A stretch of DNA of 64,000 bases from Adiantum capillus-veneris (taxonomy: Eukaryota; Streptophyta; Polypodiopsida; Polypodiales; Pteridaceae): NCBI GenBank assembly GCA_014529385.2, contig CM043967.1, positions 381,001-445,000 of the forward strand, given 5' to 3'. This document shows, one piece after another, positions 1-10,331 of this stretch. The position numbers were made by a program, and so were the translations under genes. The notes under the pieces were generated by a model, which saw nothing but the letters and a program-made list of their open reading frames with translations, was not told the origin of the DNA and ran no database searches. Position 1 is the stretch's first letter. Each line of letters begins with the position of its first letter.

Positions 1-278
1 AAGGTCTTCGTGCCCAAAGCTTGGGTGGGCTTTTGGTTACTACATGACACATACAAGGTAGTCAAAAGAGCGACAAAGCCCACTATTAAGTTCTCTGACG
101 TACTACCATAGGAAGCGTCAACTCTTCGTGCCTAGTAGAAGTCCACTAGCCCCATTACCCCTACCTTCCCTTGCAGCTAGCTACCTCCATTCCCTCAACC
201 AACTCTACACTTCCCCAATCACCCCCATCAATAAAGTTCTCATCCCCTGTGTTACAATAAGCTCCTACACAGACAGCC

Positions 279-1141
279 ATGGAGGAGCTTACAAGCGTCC
301 TGGCTAAGGTGAACATCAAGTTTGCGACTTTCAATGGTCTCTACAGAAGATGCCGACGACCATGCCCGAAGGTTTGTTTCTCTTTGTAGAGGTCGTGGCC
401 TCAACTGTGAAGACTCCTACTTAGTACTCTTCCCATCTACCTTGGATGGCTTAGCAGACAAGTGGTACAATCAGTTTGCAGAAAACCACTTTACTACTTG
501 GGCCACATTAAGACAATAGTTTTGTGAAGCTTTTAGACCAGGGGACTTCCAAGAAAAGGTTCTGGATGAGTTGGCCAACCTGATGCTTCAGCCCAAAGAG
601 ACTTTTGCAGAACTCATGACCCGAACGAAGTCTCTGGTCGCCAAGCTTCCTCAGCAACCAAGTGAGAAATGGGTAGAGAAGGCTCTTCCAAATACTTCTC
701 AGCACAAACTCAGAGAGTATCTCTGACTTAACGCCAACCCAGAGGAGTTTGTTGCTGCTGCTACTAGGATAGAGGGGGCAAGGAAGCTGTTTAATGACTC
801 TTCTCAGGTCGAGATTTCCTCTGTACTCCTGGAAAGTCCATCTGGCCCCTTGACTTCTTTACGTAGGGAACTAGAAGCCCTAAAGCTACAACGAGCTCTT
901 CAAGAGGAGAGGTCCTTCTGTCTGAGACAGGAGAAGCCTCCACATCATGAGGCGTTGGAGCAGATCAAGCGCGATCTAGACGAGCTCAAGTCTCAGAAGA
1001 AGACTAAGGCTATGGTTTGGTGTAGCTCATGCTGCTCTCTAGGGCACCCTCCACATGAATGCCTCCTTCGGGTTTACTGCCACTTCTGTGAAAAGTCTAA
1101 ACATGAGGACAAGGATTGCTACTACCTCAAGGGATTGCGAA
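279..1141 (+). pseudogene. Ty3/gypsy (chromovirus-type) gag remnant
   Basis: Capsid/nucleocapsid part of a Ty3/gypsy element. A short frame opens at the ATG at 279 and shifts near 330. From there one frame runs to about 1141 with in-frame stops at 517-519 and 724-726. The segment around 400-520 has the look of a retrotransposon gag domain (for example GLADKWYNQF, then TWATLRQ). Two CCHC zinc knuckles follow, both C-x2-C-x4-H-x4-C: one from about 1021 (CSSC...H...C) and one from about 1078 (CHFC...H...C). Just upstream of them is a charged, helical segment rich in Glu, Lys and Leu (850-1015). The stops and frameshift make it non-functional. It probably belongs with the integrase/chromodomain end at 1978-2904, with the middle of the element lost. 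The family call is firm; the clade is inferred from the downstream piece. Confidence 0.8.
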
Positions 1142-1641
1142 AAATACTGCAATGTCTTGGTCCTAATCTTCAACGTTCTAATCCTAGCAGCCAGAGGCAC
1201 CGAGGCTTTGGACTCAACGGTCAGTTGTGTGGCAGGGATCACACAGAGTGGACCTTGCACAAATTTCTTGATTGGCTCCAGGTCAAGGCTATAGAGTTCT
1301 CATACCCCACAGGGACGTAGGGGTGACAAGTTTGATACAAACACTCTGGCCTCTAGCCAAGTTCAATGTAATGCCACCGGATGCAGCAGGATGTAGACAC
1401 CTTGTGGTTCACTTTTTTGCCTACACTTAGAGCCCTCCTTGCTATGCATTTGTACATGAGGATTCTTGGATAGAGGATGTAGCCCTACGGATTGCAAGCT
1501 CTTCTTGGGCCTGGGTGGGACAGTCACTGCAGATGCGTCTATCTAGAGGTCGCTCGGATACGGATTACTCCCCATCCAAGCCGGCCTTGAAGATAGCGAG
1601 GTTGGTTGTTGTTGCAGCATCGGTCTTCTCTCACTGATCCC
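1142..1641. other. Unassigned spacer between gag remnant and LINE fragment
   Basis: No intact reading frame here. Short open stretches change frame repeatedly. The part just before 1642 could be the 5' portion of the LINE whose endonuclease follows, but I see no diagnostic motif. Confidence 0.4.
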
Positions 1642-1977
1642 ATGAGGATTGTCTCGTGGAATGTGCAAGGTTTAGGTGGGCCCCAGTTTCAGCGTCAGAG
1701 GGGCCACTTGCGTCAGGAGCTTCAGAGATGCCTTGTAGGTGGTATGATTGATATTGTTATGCTTCGGGAGCACCAGCTTTGTGAGAGCCGCATTCGACGA
1801 TGTGGTTAGATTCTGCGTGGTCGCTATGAGACATTTTGGTAAGCTGCTGTTGGGCCTAGAAGCATTTTGGGAGGGGTATGTATGACTATTGCGGACTCAT
1901 GGCAGCAGGCCATCGTGGATAGAGATATTATTGTGCTTGGCAGGGCCCAATGCATTACTATGCAGATTCAGGGCAAT
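1642..1977 (+). pseudogene. LINE AP-endonuclease fragment (5' part of ORF2)
   Basis: Starts with an ATG and the hallmark N-terminus of an L1-type apurinic endonuclease (MRIVSWNVQGLGG), which holds the metal-binding Asn of the family. It continues in the same frame through stops at 1807-1809 and about 1843 to the stretch ADSWQQAIVDRD, another typical endonuclease segment. Homology ends abruptly near 1977, where a gypsy integrase begins in a different frame. It lacks the catalytic C-terminal half and all reverse transcriptase, so it is dead. It replaces the middle of the surrounding chromovirus. Confidence 0.75.
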
Positions 1978-2904
1978 ATGGGAGAATATTGATACTCGGT
2001 TACAAATCTCGTCCTCTTTCCACCCGCAGACAGATGGACAGTCGGAGATTGCGAATTCTGTGGTTCTTGACTTGTTGAAGTATTACATCTCTTATGAGAA
2101 AGCTCACTGGGAGAAGTATTTTCCCTTGGTGGAGTTTGCCTACAACAACACAGTGCATGCGTCTACGGGGAAGGCACCATTTGAGATCATTGAGGGTGCT
2201 AAGAAGGTTCCACCTATTCTAAGCACCAAGGATAAGATTTTTGAAGCAGATCAGTATGTTTAGGATTTGGAGAAAAGGTGCGTAAGGCTCTTGAGAAGTC
2301 TCAAGCAAGGCATAAGAAGGCAAAGGATAAGCATCGACGTGACTTGCAGTTGAAGGAAGATGATTGGGTGCTTCTACGGTTTGAGAAAGCACGCCGAAAG
2401 GGTAAGGAGCGACTTTTCCCAAAGTTGAGTATGCGATACTCTGGCCCTTTCCAAATTCACGAAAAGATAAATGATATATCCTTCAGAATGAAGTTACCAG
2501 ATACTTGGAAGATTCACAATCCATTTCATGTGAGTCTGTTGAAACCTTTCAAAGGTGAGGTGCCAGTGGACAGGGAGCCTGAGGAGCAACCTGAAGTGGA
2601 AGAGACAGAGGAGATTCTGGTTCCAGAACAGATACTGGCTCACAAGGAAAGGAAAGTGAAAGATAAGTTGATACGTCGGTATCTAGTCAAGTTCAAGGAC
2701 TCTCCGACATTGAATGTGAAATGGATAGAGGAAGAGGACGTAGCAGATACTCCTCGGATTTTAGAGCTTTACCTTGAGGCTTTTGGTCTAGCTTTGAATA
2801 TTCGAAGAGTTGCCGATGATCAACGGGTTGAATCTAGTGCAGTGCGTACTGCACAAGAAGGGAGTTACTCCGCTCCTTTGTCACATAGTACCCAAATGGA
2901 TTAA
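1978..2904 (+). pseudogene. Chromovirus integrase C-terminal half with chromodomain
   Basis: End of a Ty3/gypsy pol. It opens inside the integrase core at the HPQTDGQSE block, which carries the catalytic Glu; the two upstream catalytic Asp residues are absent. Next come the FAYNNTVHASTGKAPFE block, the basic GPF/Y-type module (GPFQIHEKIND, then HNPFHVSLLKPF, about 2430-2550) and a chromodomain (about 2610-2780: VPEQILAH, RRYLVKFKD, VKWIEEEDV). A stop at 2261-2263 and a frameshift just after it split the frame; the second part is open from 2278 to the stop at 2902-2904. Chromodomains in this family direct integration to particular chromatin marks. Only the 3' half survives. Confidence 0.9.
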
Positions 2905-3108
2905 AGGCACTGATTTCTTTTAAGATTTCAGGGGTACTGATAGGCTAAAAGTATTCTACTGCATGACTTTATGAAAAGCAGTACTTTGAAATGAGAATGC
3001 CTTAAATGAATTTGATATATGTGCTCTCTCATGTCACAAGACAGGCATCACGTGCCAATAGAAAAGAACAGACTGAATAGACTTTTAACACTTCAACAAG
3101 AACCGAAC

Positions 3109-3112
<4 letters not shown>
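2905..3112. other. Non-coding tail after chromovirus pol
   Basis: AT-rich sequence with no gene. It probably includes the 3' untranslated part of the chromovirus, but I cannot find an LTR edge. Confidence 0.4.

Positions 3113-3181
<69 letters not shown>
3113..3181 (+). repeat. (GA)n microsatellite
   Basis: Uninterrupted GA dinucleotides for about 68 bases, then a short broken GA stretch to about 3196. Frames reading SLSLSL or RERERE across it are artefacts. Confidence 0.98.
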
Positions 3182-3184
<3 letters not shown>

Positions 3185-3196
3185 AGAGAGAGAGCA

Positions 3197-3985
3197 CGAC
3201 ACAAGACGGGGAGTGGTGAAGTTCCACCCCAAGAGAGCACTGGCCCCAAACGTTGGCGTCCATGTCGGTATTTCTTTATTATTGCTGATTCACAAAGTAC
3301 AACAACCAGGGAACACCTCCTCTGCAATCTGTGCACTGAAGAGCGCCAGAGAGGGCCCCCAAGGCTCATATTTAAAGGCCCAAAGCCTAAAAGCATCAGA
3401 TATGAAAAGTTGACCCCAAAAAAACACTTTCCTAAAATTTCAGGATTTTCCTAAAAATTCGCAGCAAATTGCGGAATGTCCGTCCAGGTGCCACGTCATC
3501 ATATTTTGCCGTGCAAAGTCTTCTGAGTGTGTTTTGCTTTATTTGTAATGCTTTATTTCTTTATTATTTCTCATTCGCAAAGTACAACAGCCAGGGAGCA
3601 TCTCATCTGCAATCTGCGCACTGAAAATTGCCAGAGAGGGCCCCCAAGGCTCATATTTAAAGGCCCAAAGCCTAAAAGCATCAAATATGAAAAACTCACC
3701 CCAAAAAAGCCTAAAATTTTAGGATTTTCCTAAAAATCTGCCGCGAATTGTGGAACGTCCATACAGGTGCCACGTCATCATATTTTGCTGTGCAAAGTCT
3801 TCTGAATCTGTCCCGTAAGTTGGTGGGAACTCTTCTTTAAAAATAGGCCACTCGTCAAGACTTTGTAAGTCTGTAAAACTTCTTCTTCTTCTATTGGTTC
3901 TTCTTCTTAGGGTTTTGGCCCCTTGGCCAGGATCTGAAGGTTGGCTCCGTTCTTTAGTGGCTTGACACGTCAGCAGTTTGTGACA
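3197..3985 (-). repeat. LTR-like end of a gypsy element, minus orientation
   Basis: Read on the minus strand this begins TGTCACAAACTG at 3985, directly after a purine tract at 3984-4000, as an LTR should. Its first ~160 bases match the plus-strand LTR at 6023-6041 plus 10332-10520, so both belong to one family in opposite orientation. It contains an ACGT at 3967-3970, the unoccupied version of the site where the 6042-10331 element inserted in the other copy. The far end is unclear; the GA tract limits it near 3197. Two ~250 bp direct repeats sit inside it. Confidence 0.6.
3271..3805 (+). repeat. Direct tandem repeat, 285 bp period, two copies
   Basis: Copy 1 (about 3271-3525) and copy 2 (about 3556-3805) share long blocks, such as CCAAGGCTCATATTTAAAGG and GTGCCACGTCATCATATTTT. 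Spacing is 285 at the left edge and 279 at the right edge. TATTTAAAG could serve as a TATA-like element but is in the wrong orientation for the minus-strand LTR. Confidence 0.85.
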
Positions 3986-4000
3986 TCCCCCCTTCTTGAA
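3984..4000 (-). other. Polypurine tract of the minus-strand gypsy element
   Basis: On the minus strand the sequence is TTCAAGAAGGGGGGATG, immediately 5' of the LTR start, the normal position for plus-strand DNA priming. The matching tract of the plus-strand copy lies at 6011-6022. Upstream homology between the two copies extends another ~90 bases. Confidence 0.7.
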
Positions 4001-4100
4001 AGAAAGTAATCGTCCACGATTACAACATATTTGCAAAACAACTCAAATTAGCTCAAAAATTCCGAGGGTCATTTCGAGGGACAATCAGTTTGCTCTTTTT

Positions 4101-4160
4101 TTTGTTAAGGAGTTGGCTTCTCCTTTCAGCTCTTTTGTTAAGGAGTTGGCTTCTCCTTTC
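4101..4160 (+). repeat. 33 bp tandem duplication
   Basis: Two copies of TTTGTTAAGGAGTTGGCTTC followed by TCCTTTC, beginning at 4101 and 4134. Confidence 0.85.
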
Positions 4161-4372
4161 GTCCCGATCGGAACTCTTGATATTCTAGCGTAGTAAAATA
4201 AGCCATTACACCAAGACCGTATTGATCTTCCACGGGTGTGTTGATGCACAAAAATTACATACCCAGACAATCTCATCCAAATAGGAATATTCAGTAGTTG
4301 GTACATCACAATGCAACACAATTGCTCACATATGCATGTTACAAGACATAGAAACATAAAGTCGTCGATGAA

Positions 4373-4670
4373 CACTCCTCTCGTATAACCTAACAAGGTC
4401 CGGGCCGGGAGATATTCAACGACTCCCTCATCACTCCTCCCGCATAACCTAAAAAGGGCCGGGCCGGGAGATATAGAGGCCTATTACAACCAAACGCCCC
4501 CCAGACCACAGCCTGCATCGTTTGGAGGTGTTGAGAGTAACCATTGCTCAGACTTCTTAATACTCCTCTCGCATCACTATCCAGTTCCGGGCCATGAGTA
4601 ACAACAACAATACTTTTCAAGCATTCAATACTCCCCCCGCAAATAACCACAAGGGTCCGAGCCATGAGTA
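4373..4670 (+). repeat. Degenerate ~60 bp repeat, four units
   Basis: Units beginning near 4373, 4430, 4561 and 4626 share the pattern ACTCCTCYCGCATAACC then CCGGGCCGGGAG or its decayed form. The rest of the stretch up to 4870 is C/A-rich with short CAAA-type repetitions. No coding potential is visible. Confidence 0.6.
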
Positions 4671-5539
4671 TGAACAAGCATTCTCAAACATCATTTCTCA
4701 AACTATCCACCCGGGACTAAATCACCAAGCATTGAAACCAATATTCAAACTAGAGACAATTCAAATCGGCACCAAGATAGGTTCAAAACAGATATCACCA
4801 TTTTAAACAAATTCCAAACAGGATCACCAAACAAGTTCTCAAATAGATTCTCAAACAAAATTCAAACTTAAAAAAACAATCTCAACATCAGTCGAGCTCA
4901 AAAAGTCGACTGACTTTCCATCTTGAAACCTACATAAAAAATTAGGGTTAGGTTCCTTCCATGAGGTCGTAGCCAACCACAGCATGGTCCATAAGCGCTC
5001 GAATAGTCGAAACAAGCCTTTACGGACAGTGTTCCTGTGGCAGTGATGGCAGCCGCAAGATATAGCAATCACACTGGACCTCCAAGGTTATCAGCTTGAG
5101 AAGAGACACTTGGTGCAAGATGTCCAAAAATTTCAAGTCGTAATCTACTAGGGTTTCCGTGGCAAGCATTTCAGGATACCCCACTCTGCCAGAAGCTGCC
5201 AGAAACCATATAACTTCGAGCAAAAAAAATTTTGAAAGCTTGCCAAGTCCTTGGAGTGAGCGGCTTGGGAGCTATAGACATCCACCACTACATCTGAGAA
5301 AAACAGCAGCTCGAAACAAATCTTGATCCTTCTATTGCAAGTGATCTTAATGGCTTATGCCCTGTAAGACATGAGCGATGAAGACAAGAGCGCCCTCGAT
5401 GCGCGATGAAGTAAGGGTGGGAGTGGCTACTAACTCCGGGGTCGGGACCCAAAGATACTTCAAATAAGATTCCAATAGACTTTGGAAGCGCTGGTTTGCT
5501 CTGTCTATTCGAGTGTCAGGGCCTCAGTCTCTGTGACAG
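4671..5539. other. Non-coding stretch, possible 5' LTR of a gypsy derivative
   Basis: No gene seen. The stretch ends ...TGTGACA at 5538, one base before a methionine-tRNA primer-binding site, so its right part is probably the end of an LTR. I could not identify the start. Confidence 0.45.
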
Positions 5540-5551
5540 TGGTATCAGAGC
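5540..5551 (+). other. Primer-binding site, initiator Met-tRNA type
   Basis: TGGTATCAGAGC, the standard complement of the initiator methionine tRNA 3' end in plant LTR retrotransposons. It sits one base after a possible LTR end in CA. The following purine tract is only ~470 bases away, so if both belong to one element its interior is almost wholly deleted. Confidence 0.75.
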
Positions 5552-6010
5552 ATCAGGCGTGTGGTTTTCTGAAAGCATACTGGTCCTACAAGGCCTCAGT
5601 CTCAAGTAGATACGCTTGGGAGCACGACTGAGACCGTATTTTCCTGAGACGAGGACCCTTGGAGTTGGACATCCACTCTGATGCAAGTGGAAGGAGTGTT
5701 TATCAACGACTATACGTTTCTATGTTTTGTAACATGCATCTATTAATCATATGTTTTGCATCATGATATGTCAACCACTGAATATTCCTAATTGGGTGAG
5801 ATTGCTTGGGTATGTAACTTTAGTGCATCAAGAGATCCCTTTAAAGATCAGCGCAGTCTGGGTGTGATGGTTGATTTTTGCTATGCCAGAGTATCAAGAG
5901 TTTCTATATGGAATGAGAAAATTGAATGACCCTCAGGATTGACCCTCATATATTTTTGATCTGACTTGAGTTGTTTTGCAGATATAATCGCAAACGATTA
6001 CTCTTCTTAC
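5552..6010 (+). other. Residual interior of a deleted gypsy element
   Basis: No reading frame of note. The last ~90 bases (from about 5920) match the minus strand at 4001-4100, which is the pre-LTR region of the same family. Confidence 0.5.
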
Positions 6011-6041
6011 AGGAAGGGGGTATGGCACAAACTGTTGACGT
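6011..6041 (+). repeat. Polypurine tract and first 19 bases of a gypsy LTR
   Basis: Purine tract AGGAAGGGGGTA (6011-6022), then the LTR start TGGCACAAACTGTTG at 6023 and ACGT at 6038-6041. The LTR is then interrupted by the element at 6042 and resumes at 10332. Homology to the minus-strand copy at 3967-4000 shows the sequence without the insertion. Confidence 0.75.
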
Positions 6042-7251
6042 TGATAAACCACTTTTGGTATGTACATAGTAGCGGGTATATGCATGGAAATGTGTATATA
6101 AAGAGTTGTTTACATGAATTTGGAAGATTTTCTAATGTGATATTTGGTTTCAAGTATGACGAACGATGTATATATGGCAAATAGTCATGTCGCGTGCTAA
6201 CGGTCGGGCACACACACGCGTCTGGACAAGGTATCGGGGCCTTGGATATAGTTCTTGGTGGCTTCTTTTGCTTCTAGAGAATGTGTTTAAGCTTTCTAGA
6301 ATGTAAATAATGCAAGTGGGAGGTGCGAGAACCCTCGTCTTGCCCGAGAAGTTTGACACATGCGGTAACTATCTATTTGCAGCACCTGATCTGCGGTGAT
6401 GCATGCACCACCCAAGTAGTGGTCAAAAGTGGAATGTGGGGATGTGGCAAAGGGCTTTAGGTATCAAGGATCAAGCGTACAAAATTTGGTGAATTTTGGA
6501 GTCCGTTTGGCGTTTTTCCGCGAAAAGTGCCCGTTCAGGGTCAAAATTGGCCAAAACTGGGCCAGAAAAGTCAAAAAATGGTCAAAAATGGTGTGAAAAC
6601 GCTGAAAATTGACACATCACTCACGGTGCCGTGAGTGTTGAGACTGAGGGAGAACTTTTGAAGTGCAATATCAACACTTTGACCCCTCTCTGTGTGGGAG
6701 GAAGGAGGGTTCCTACAGGTGGTCTAATGCAGTCCCATCGCGTTTGAGTCCTGTTTCGAGTGTGTGGAGGAGTGAATGAGAGCTTTCTCTCTTTAATTTT
6801 TCACTCGTGAGATTCTATGGAAGTTCTGCGGTTTCCATGGATGTGTGTGTGCAAGGAATTGAGGGAAGAAGGTGCGGCTTTCTGCAAGACTATGTGCCGT
6901 GTATCGGTGCCATTAGGGTTGACACTACTCCAAAGAGTCCAACAGAGTGGAGTTTGGTGAAGGCTTCGCAATGTTTTGAGAGATGTATTTTGTGGCTGGA
7001 GTTTTTCTTGTATATTTTGGTCACCATCAAGTGTGATTTCAAGTGGTGATAAACTTGAATCACCTTGTAGTGTCTGCGGGCAGGCAAGGGCTTGTAGGTC
7101 GAGGTGTTTGGATTTGAATTAAGCTTGTGGGTAGTATTTTTATTGAGCTCTTGAGTGGTGGTGTGTGTGGGTTTGAATTTAAGTAAATTCCTTGTGTGGT
7201 GTTGAGTTTTCTGGGTGTGTGAGTGTGCACACGACGTCTTTTGCTCCATCA
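6042..7251 (+). repeat. 5' LTR of the ACGT-targeting element
   Basis: 1210 bases, starting TGATAAACC and ending GCTCCATCA. It matches the right LTR over its whole length, with scattered substitutions and short indels (the right copy is 1167 bases). A notable internal patch near 6540-6600 repeats GGTCAAAA-type words. Confidence 0.9.
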
Positions 7252-7254
7252 TCC

Positions 7255-7277
7255 TTTGGCGATCCCGCTGGGGAGCG
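7255..7277 (+). other. Putative primer-binding site (tRNA-Asp-like)
   Basis: Three bases after the LTR end comes TTTGGCGATCCCGCTGGGGA. Its layout resembles the tRNA-Asp-type primer site of Athila/Tat gypsy elements but the match is imperfect. The priming tRNA is therefore uncertain. Confidence 0.5.
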
Positions 7278-7333
7278 AAAATTGTCGGTTGTGCACCGAG
7301 AATTTAGATTTTGAGCAGTGACATATCCACATT

Positions 7334-7972
7334 TTGGATGTTGAAGGGAATTTCATGATGGTGGTGCCATTCCAACCATCAATTTTCACAGGTTCTAAGG
7401 ATGTAGAGGATTGGCTTGCAGCTTATGAGTTTGATTTGACATGTTTATGCTGTGCAATTTCAAGTGAAGCGCAAAAGATTGCAGGCATCAATCTAGTGGT
7501 CAGAGGGAATGCAAGAGATTGGTATGAGAGCTTGTCACAAGATGAGAAGGGCAATTGATTCTCTATTGCATGTGGAAGCCATGTCTAAAGAGGCATTCTA
7601 TTATGCATTTACAAATAGCCAAAGAGTACAGGTATTCACGAGTCTGTTGCATCTGGTCCTTAAGCTGAAAGTGCAAGAGAAAGAGCCCAAATCCATGTGT
7701 AAGCATTGAAGATTGCGTTTCGGAAAGAGAGAAAGCTATGTGTTGCTACAACCATGAAGTACCCTTTGTCAATATGTGGTATGGATAATGTGGATGACCT
7801 TTATGTGCATAAAGTCATAGTTGCAGGTGCTCATGCTAGCAAGGATAATAGCTCGGATATAGGTGTGGATGCCCATATGCGCCAAGGCGATGCAAATGAA
7901 GTATGTGAAGCAATTTTGGAGAGCATACACATGCTTATGGTAAGGACACAGGGGATGAATGCAAAAGTTTGA
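7334..7972 (+). pseudogene. Gag-like remnant of the non-autonomous element
   Basis: The first part (to a stop at 7556-7558) reads like the start of a plant gypsy gag domain: FTGSKDVEDWLAAYEF, then RGNARDWYESLS about 40 residues later. After the stop the likely continuation shifts frame near 7540-7700 and again near 7970, where the long acidic frame begins. An ATG exists at 7339, close to the start of the homology. The usual zinc knuckle is not visible. The role (particle formation) is family knowledge; this copy is broken. Confidence 0.55.
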
Positions 7973-7980
7973 TCACTAGC

Positions 7981-9102
7981 ATGGAAAGTGAGGATAACAA
8001 GAGTGAAATTGATGAGAATGAGGCAACCCATGATGGTGACACATCTGATGCTTGTGAGAGTTGGTGCAATGATGTATGCGATGATGGCATAGAGTCACTA
8101 GATCCATTGAATGATATGGTAGCCTTGCACAAAGAGCAATGTATCTTTTGGGAAGGAGCTTTGCAGCAACAGGATATGGATGCTTGCATTGATGAGATGG
8201 TGGGCTATGGACAAGGACTTTCTACACCGAGTGAAGATGATGCAAGAGAGGATGATGCTATGATGGTCTATGTGACCTTGGGTCCATGTGATTTACCAAA
8301 GCTGGGGGTTGGGCAACCCTCTAGTGGTTGTGATGTAAAGATATTGGGTCATCAAGGTTATAGGGATGAGTTCTATGTATACAAGGGTTTGATGCTAGTG
8401 CCATCGCCAAGGGATGCTTGTAACAGTATGCGACCTGCTGTTGTTAAGTATAAACTTCTCGAGGATGGGGTAGATAAGGAGGTTCAAGTGAGCTTTTGCT
8501 TGCACGATGATTTGATGGATGCATTTCAAATGCTTCAATGTATGTTTGGACCATATCACATTATCTGTGAAGATCCTAATTGGCAGTTGGTGAGTCCTAG
8601 GGAAGTTTGGCACGATGAAGAATTGATTATGATGTTTTGTGTGGCTTTGTATGCATGTTTCCAACTTTTCAAGTGGAAGATTCCTTGTGTGGAAGAAGAG
8701 GATGCTAGCGATAGTGTTTTTGAAGAGCCTTTTCAGTTTTGGAGTGGAGTTGTTAATGCTTGGAGTGATGGTCTCTTGGGCATGGGGAATGAAGAGCAGT
8801 CAATGCATTAGGAAGATAATGTGAGACTTATGGTTGTCAATCGAATGGGCTCTAGTTATGAGATGAATTTTGAGGTATCTATGGTTTTGAGTGATTGTAA
8901 TAGCTTATGGTGTGAGATAACATGTACCAACCTTGGAGAAGATTCATATCATGCTTGGGATCCAGGTGGGTGGTGGCATTTTGGCATGAAACAAGATGCT
9001 TTTCCCTTTGATAGGGGTGGCCTGCTTGAGCATGTAGTTGGTTCTATGCGGATGGATAAGTTTCCCTATGATCCTCAAGGAAGTTTACGATCACTTTTAT
9101 AG
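7981..9102 (+). pseudogene. Acidic ORF of unknown function inside the LTR element
   Basis: Open from an ATG at 7981 to a TAG at 8809-8811, then in the same frame to a stop at 9100-9102, so one nonsense codon separates it from about 370 uninterrupted codons. The N-terminal ~90 residues are rich in Asp/Glu (for example SEDNKSEIDENE and DDAREDDAMM). The middle contains Trp/Cys/Phe-rich segments that look like a folded domain. The last ~90 residues hold WDPGGWWHFG and a run of aromatic and Gly residues. I recognise no protease, polymerase, envelope or nucleic-acid-binding motif. It ends about 60 bases before the right LTR, where env-like genes often sit, but there is no signal peptide or clear membrane helix. 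Function unknown. Confidence 0.6.
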
Positions 9103-9164
9103 GTTTTTGTCACAGTTTCATGCAAGTGTTGAGCATAAATGCTCAACTTGGGGTTGGGCAATGA

Positions 9165-10331
9165 TGATAAACCACTTTTGGTATGTACATAGTAGCGGGT
9201 ATATGCATGGAAATGTGTATAAAGAGGTGTTTACAGGAATTTGGAATATTTTCTAATGTGATATTTAATTTCAAGTATGGCGAACGATGTATATATGGCA
9301 AATAGTCATGTCACGTGCTAACGGTCGGGCACACATACTCGCCTGGATAAGGTATCGGGGCCTTGGATATGGTTCTTGGTGGCTTCTTTTGGTTCTAGAG
9401 AATGTTTTTAAGCTTTCTAGAATGTAAATAATGCAAGTGGGACGTGTGAGAACCCTCGTCCTGCTCGAGAAGTTTGACACATGCAGTAACTATCTATTTG
9501 CAACGCCTGATCTGCGGTGATACGTGCACTACCCTAGAAGTGGTCAAAAATGGAATGTGGGGATGTGGCAAAGGGCTTTGGGTATCAAGGATCATTTGTA
9601 CAAAATTTTCTGAATTTTGGAGTCCGTTTGGGATTTTTCCCGCGAAAAATGTCCGTTCGGGGTCAAAATTGGCCAAAACTGGGCCCAAAAAGTCAAAAAT
9701 GGTCAAAAATGGTGTGAAAAGGCTGAAAATTGACACATCACTCACGGTGCCATGAGTGTTGAGGCTAAGGGAGAACTTTTGAAGTGAAATATCAGCACTT
9801 TGCCCCTCTGTGTGCGCGAGGAAGGAGGGTTCCTACAGGTGGTCTAATGCAGTCCCGTCGTGTTCGCGTCCTGTTTGGAGTGTATGGAGGAGTGAATGAG
9901 AGCTTTCTCTCTTCAATTTTGCACTTGTGAGAGTCTATGGAAGTTTTGCAATTTCCATGGATGTGTGTGTGCGAGGAATTGAGGGAAGAAGGTGCAACTT
10001 TCTGCAAGACTATGTGACCTTGTATCGGTGCCATTAGGGTTGACACTACTCCAAAGAGTCCAACAAAGTGGAGTTTGGTGAAGGCTTTGCAAGAGATGCC
10101 TTTTGTGGCTGAAGTTTTTGATGGTTTTTCTTGTATATTCACCTTGTAGTGTCTGCGGGCAGGCAAGGGCTCGTAGGTCGAGGTGTTTGGAGTTTGAATT
10201 GAGCTTGTGGGTAGTATTTGTATTGAGCTCTTGAGTGGTGGTGTGTGTGGGTTGGAATTTAAGTAAATTCCTTGTGTGGTGTTGAGTTGTCTGGGTGTGT
10301 GAGTGTGCGCACGACGTTTTTTGCTCCATCA
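9165..10331 (+). repeat. 3' LTR of the ACGT-targeting element
   Basis: 1167 bases, preceded by a G-rich stretch (about 9149-9164) that could be the polypurine tract. It lacks ACGT on its inner side, which shows that ACGT is target DNA rather than LTR sequence. Confidence 0.9.

Larger units (their letters stand above)
6042..10331 (+). mobile_element. Non-autonomous LTR retrotransposon, ACGT target duplication
   Basis: Two long direct repeats (6042-7251 and 9165-10331) begin TGATAAACCACTTTTGG and end GCTCCATCA, i.e. TG...CA. ACGT lies immediately outside both ends (6038-6041 and 10332-10335), and the related empty site at 3967-3970 has a single ACGT, so it is a 4 bp target duplication. The interior is only 1.9 kb. 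It has a primer site after the left LTR, a broken gag-like frame and a long acidic frame. I see no protease, reverse transcriptase, RNase H or integrase, so mobilisation would need enzymes from a relative. It lies inside the LTR of an older gypsy element. A third, solo copy of its LTR lies at 16665. Confidence 0.9.

Noticed and set aside
3029-3396. Reading frames consisting of SLSLSL or RERERE repeats (also at 35515-35805, 38250-38642, 39051-39667)
   Set aside because: They are translations of GA/TC microsatellites and have no other protein features.
6890-7252. Minus-strand frames rich in Thr/His (also 9913-10332)
   Set aside because: They repeat in both LTRs and reflect GTG-rich LTR sequence; no coding signature.
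7981-9102. Calling the acidic ORF an envelope gene because of its position before the 3' LTR
   Set aside because: No signal peptide, no convincing membrane helix and no fusion-type cleavage motif.
9494-9745. Similar frames in three places (9494-9745, 16996-17238, and partly near 6480-6600)
   Set aside because: They lie at the same position in the three LTR copies and lack an independent start or motif; LTR sequence, not a gene.
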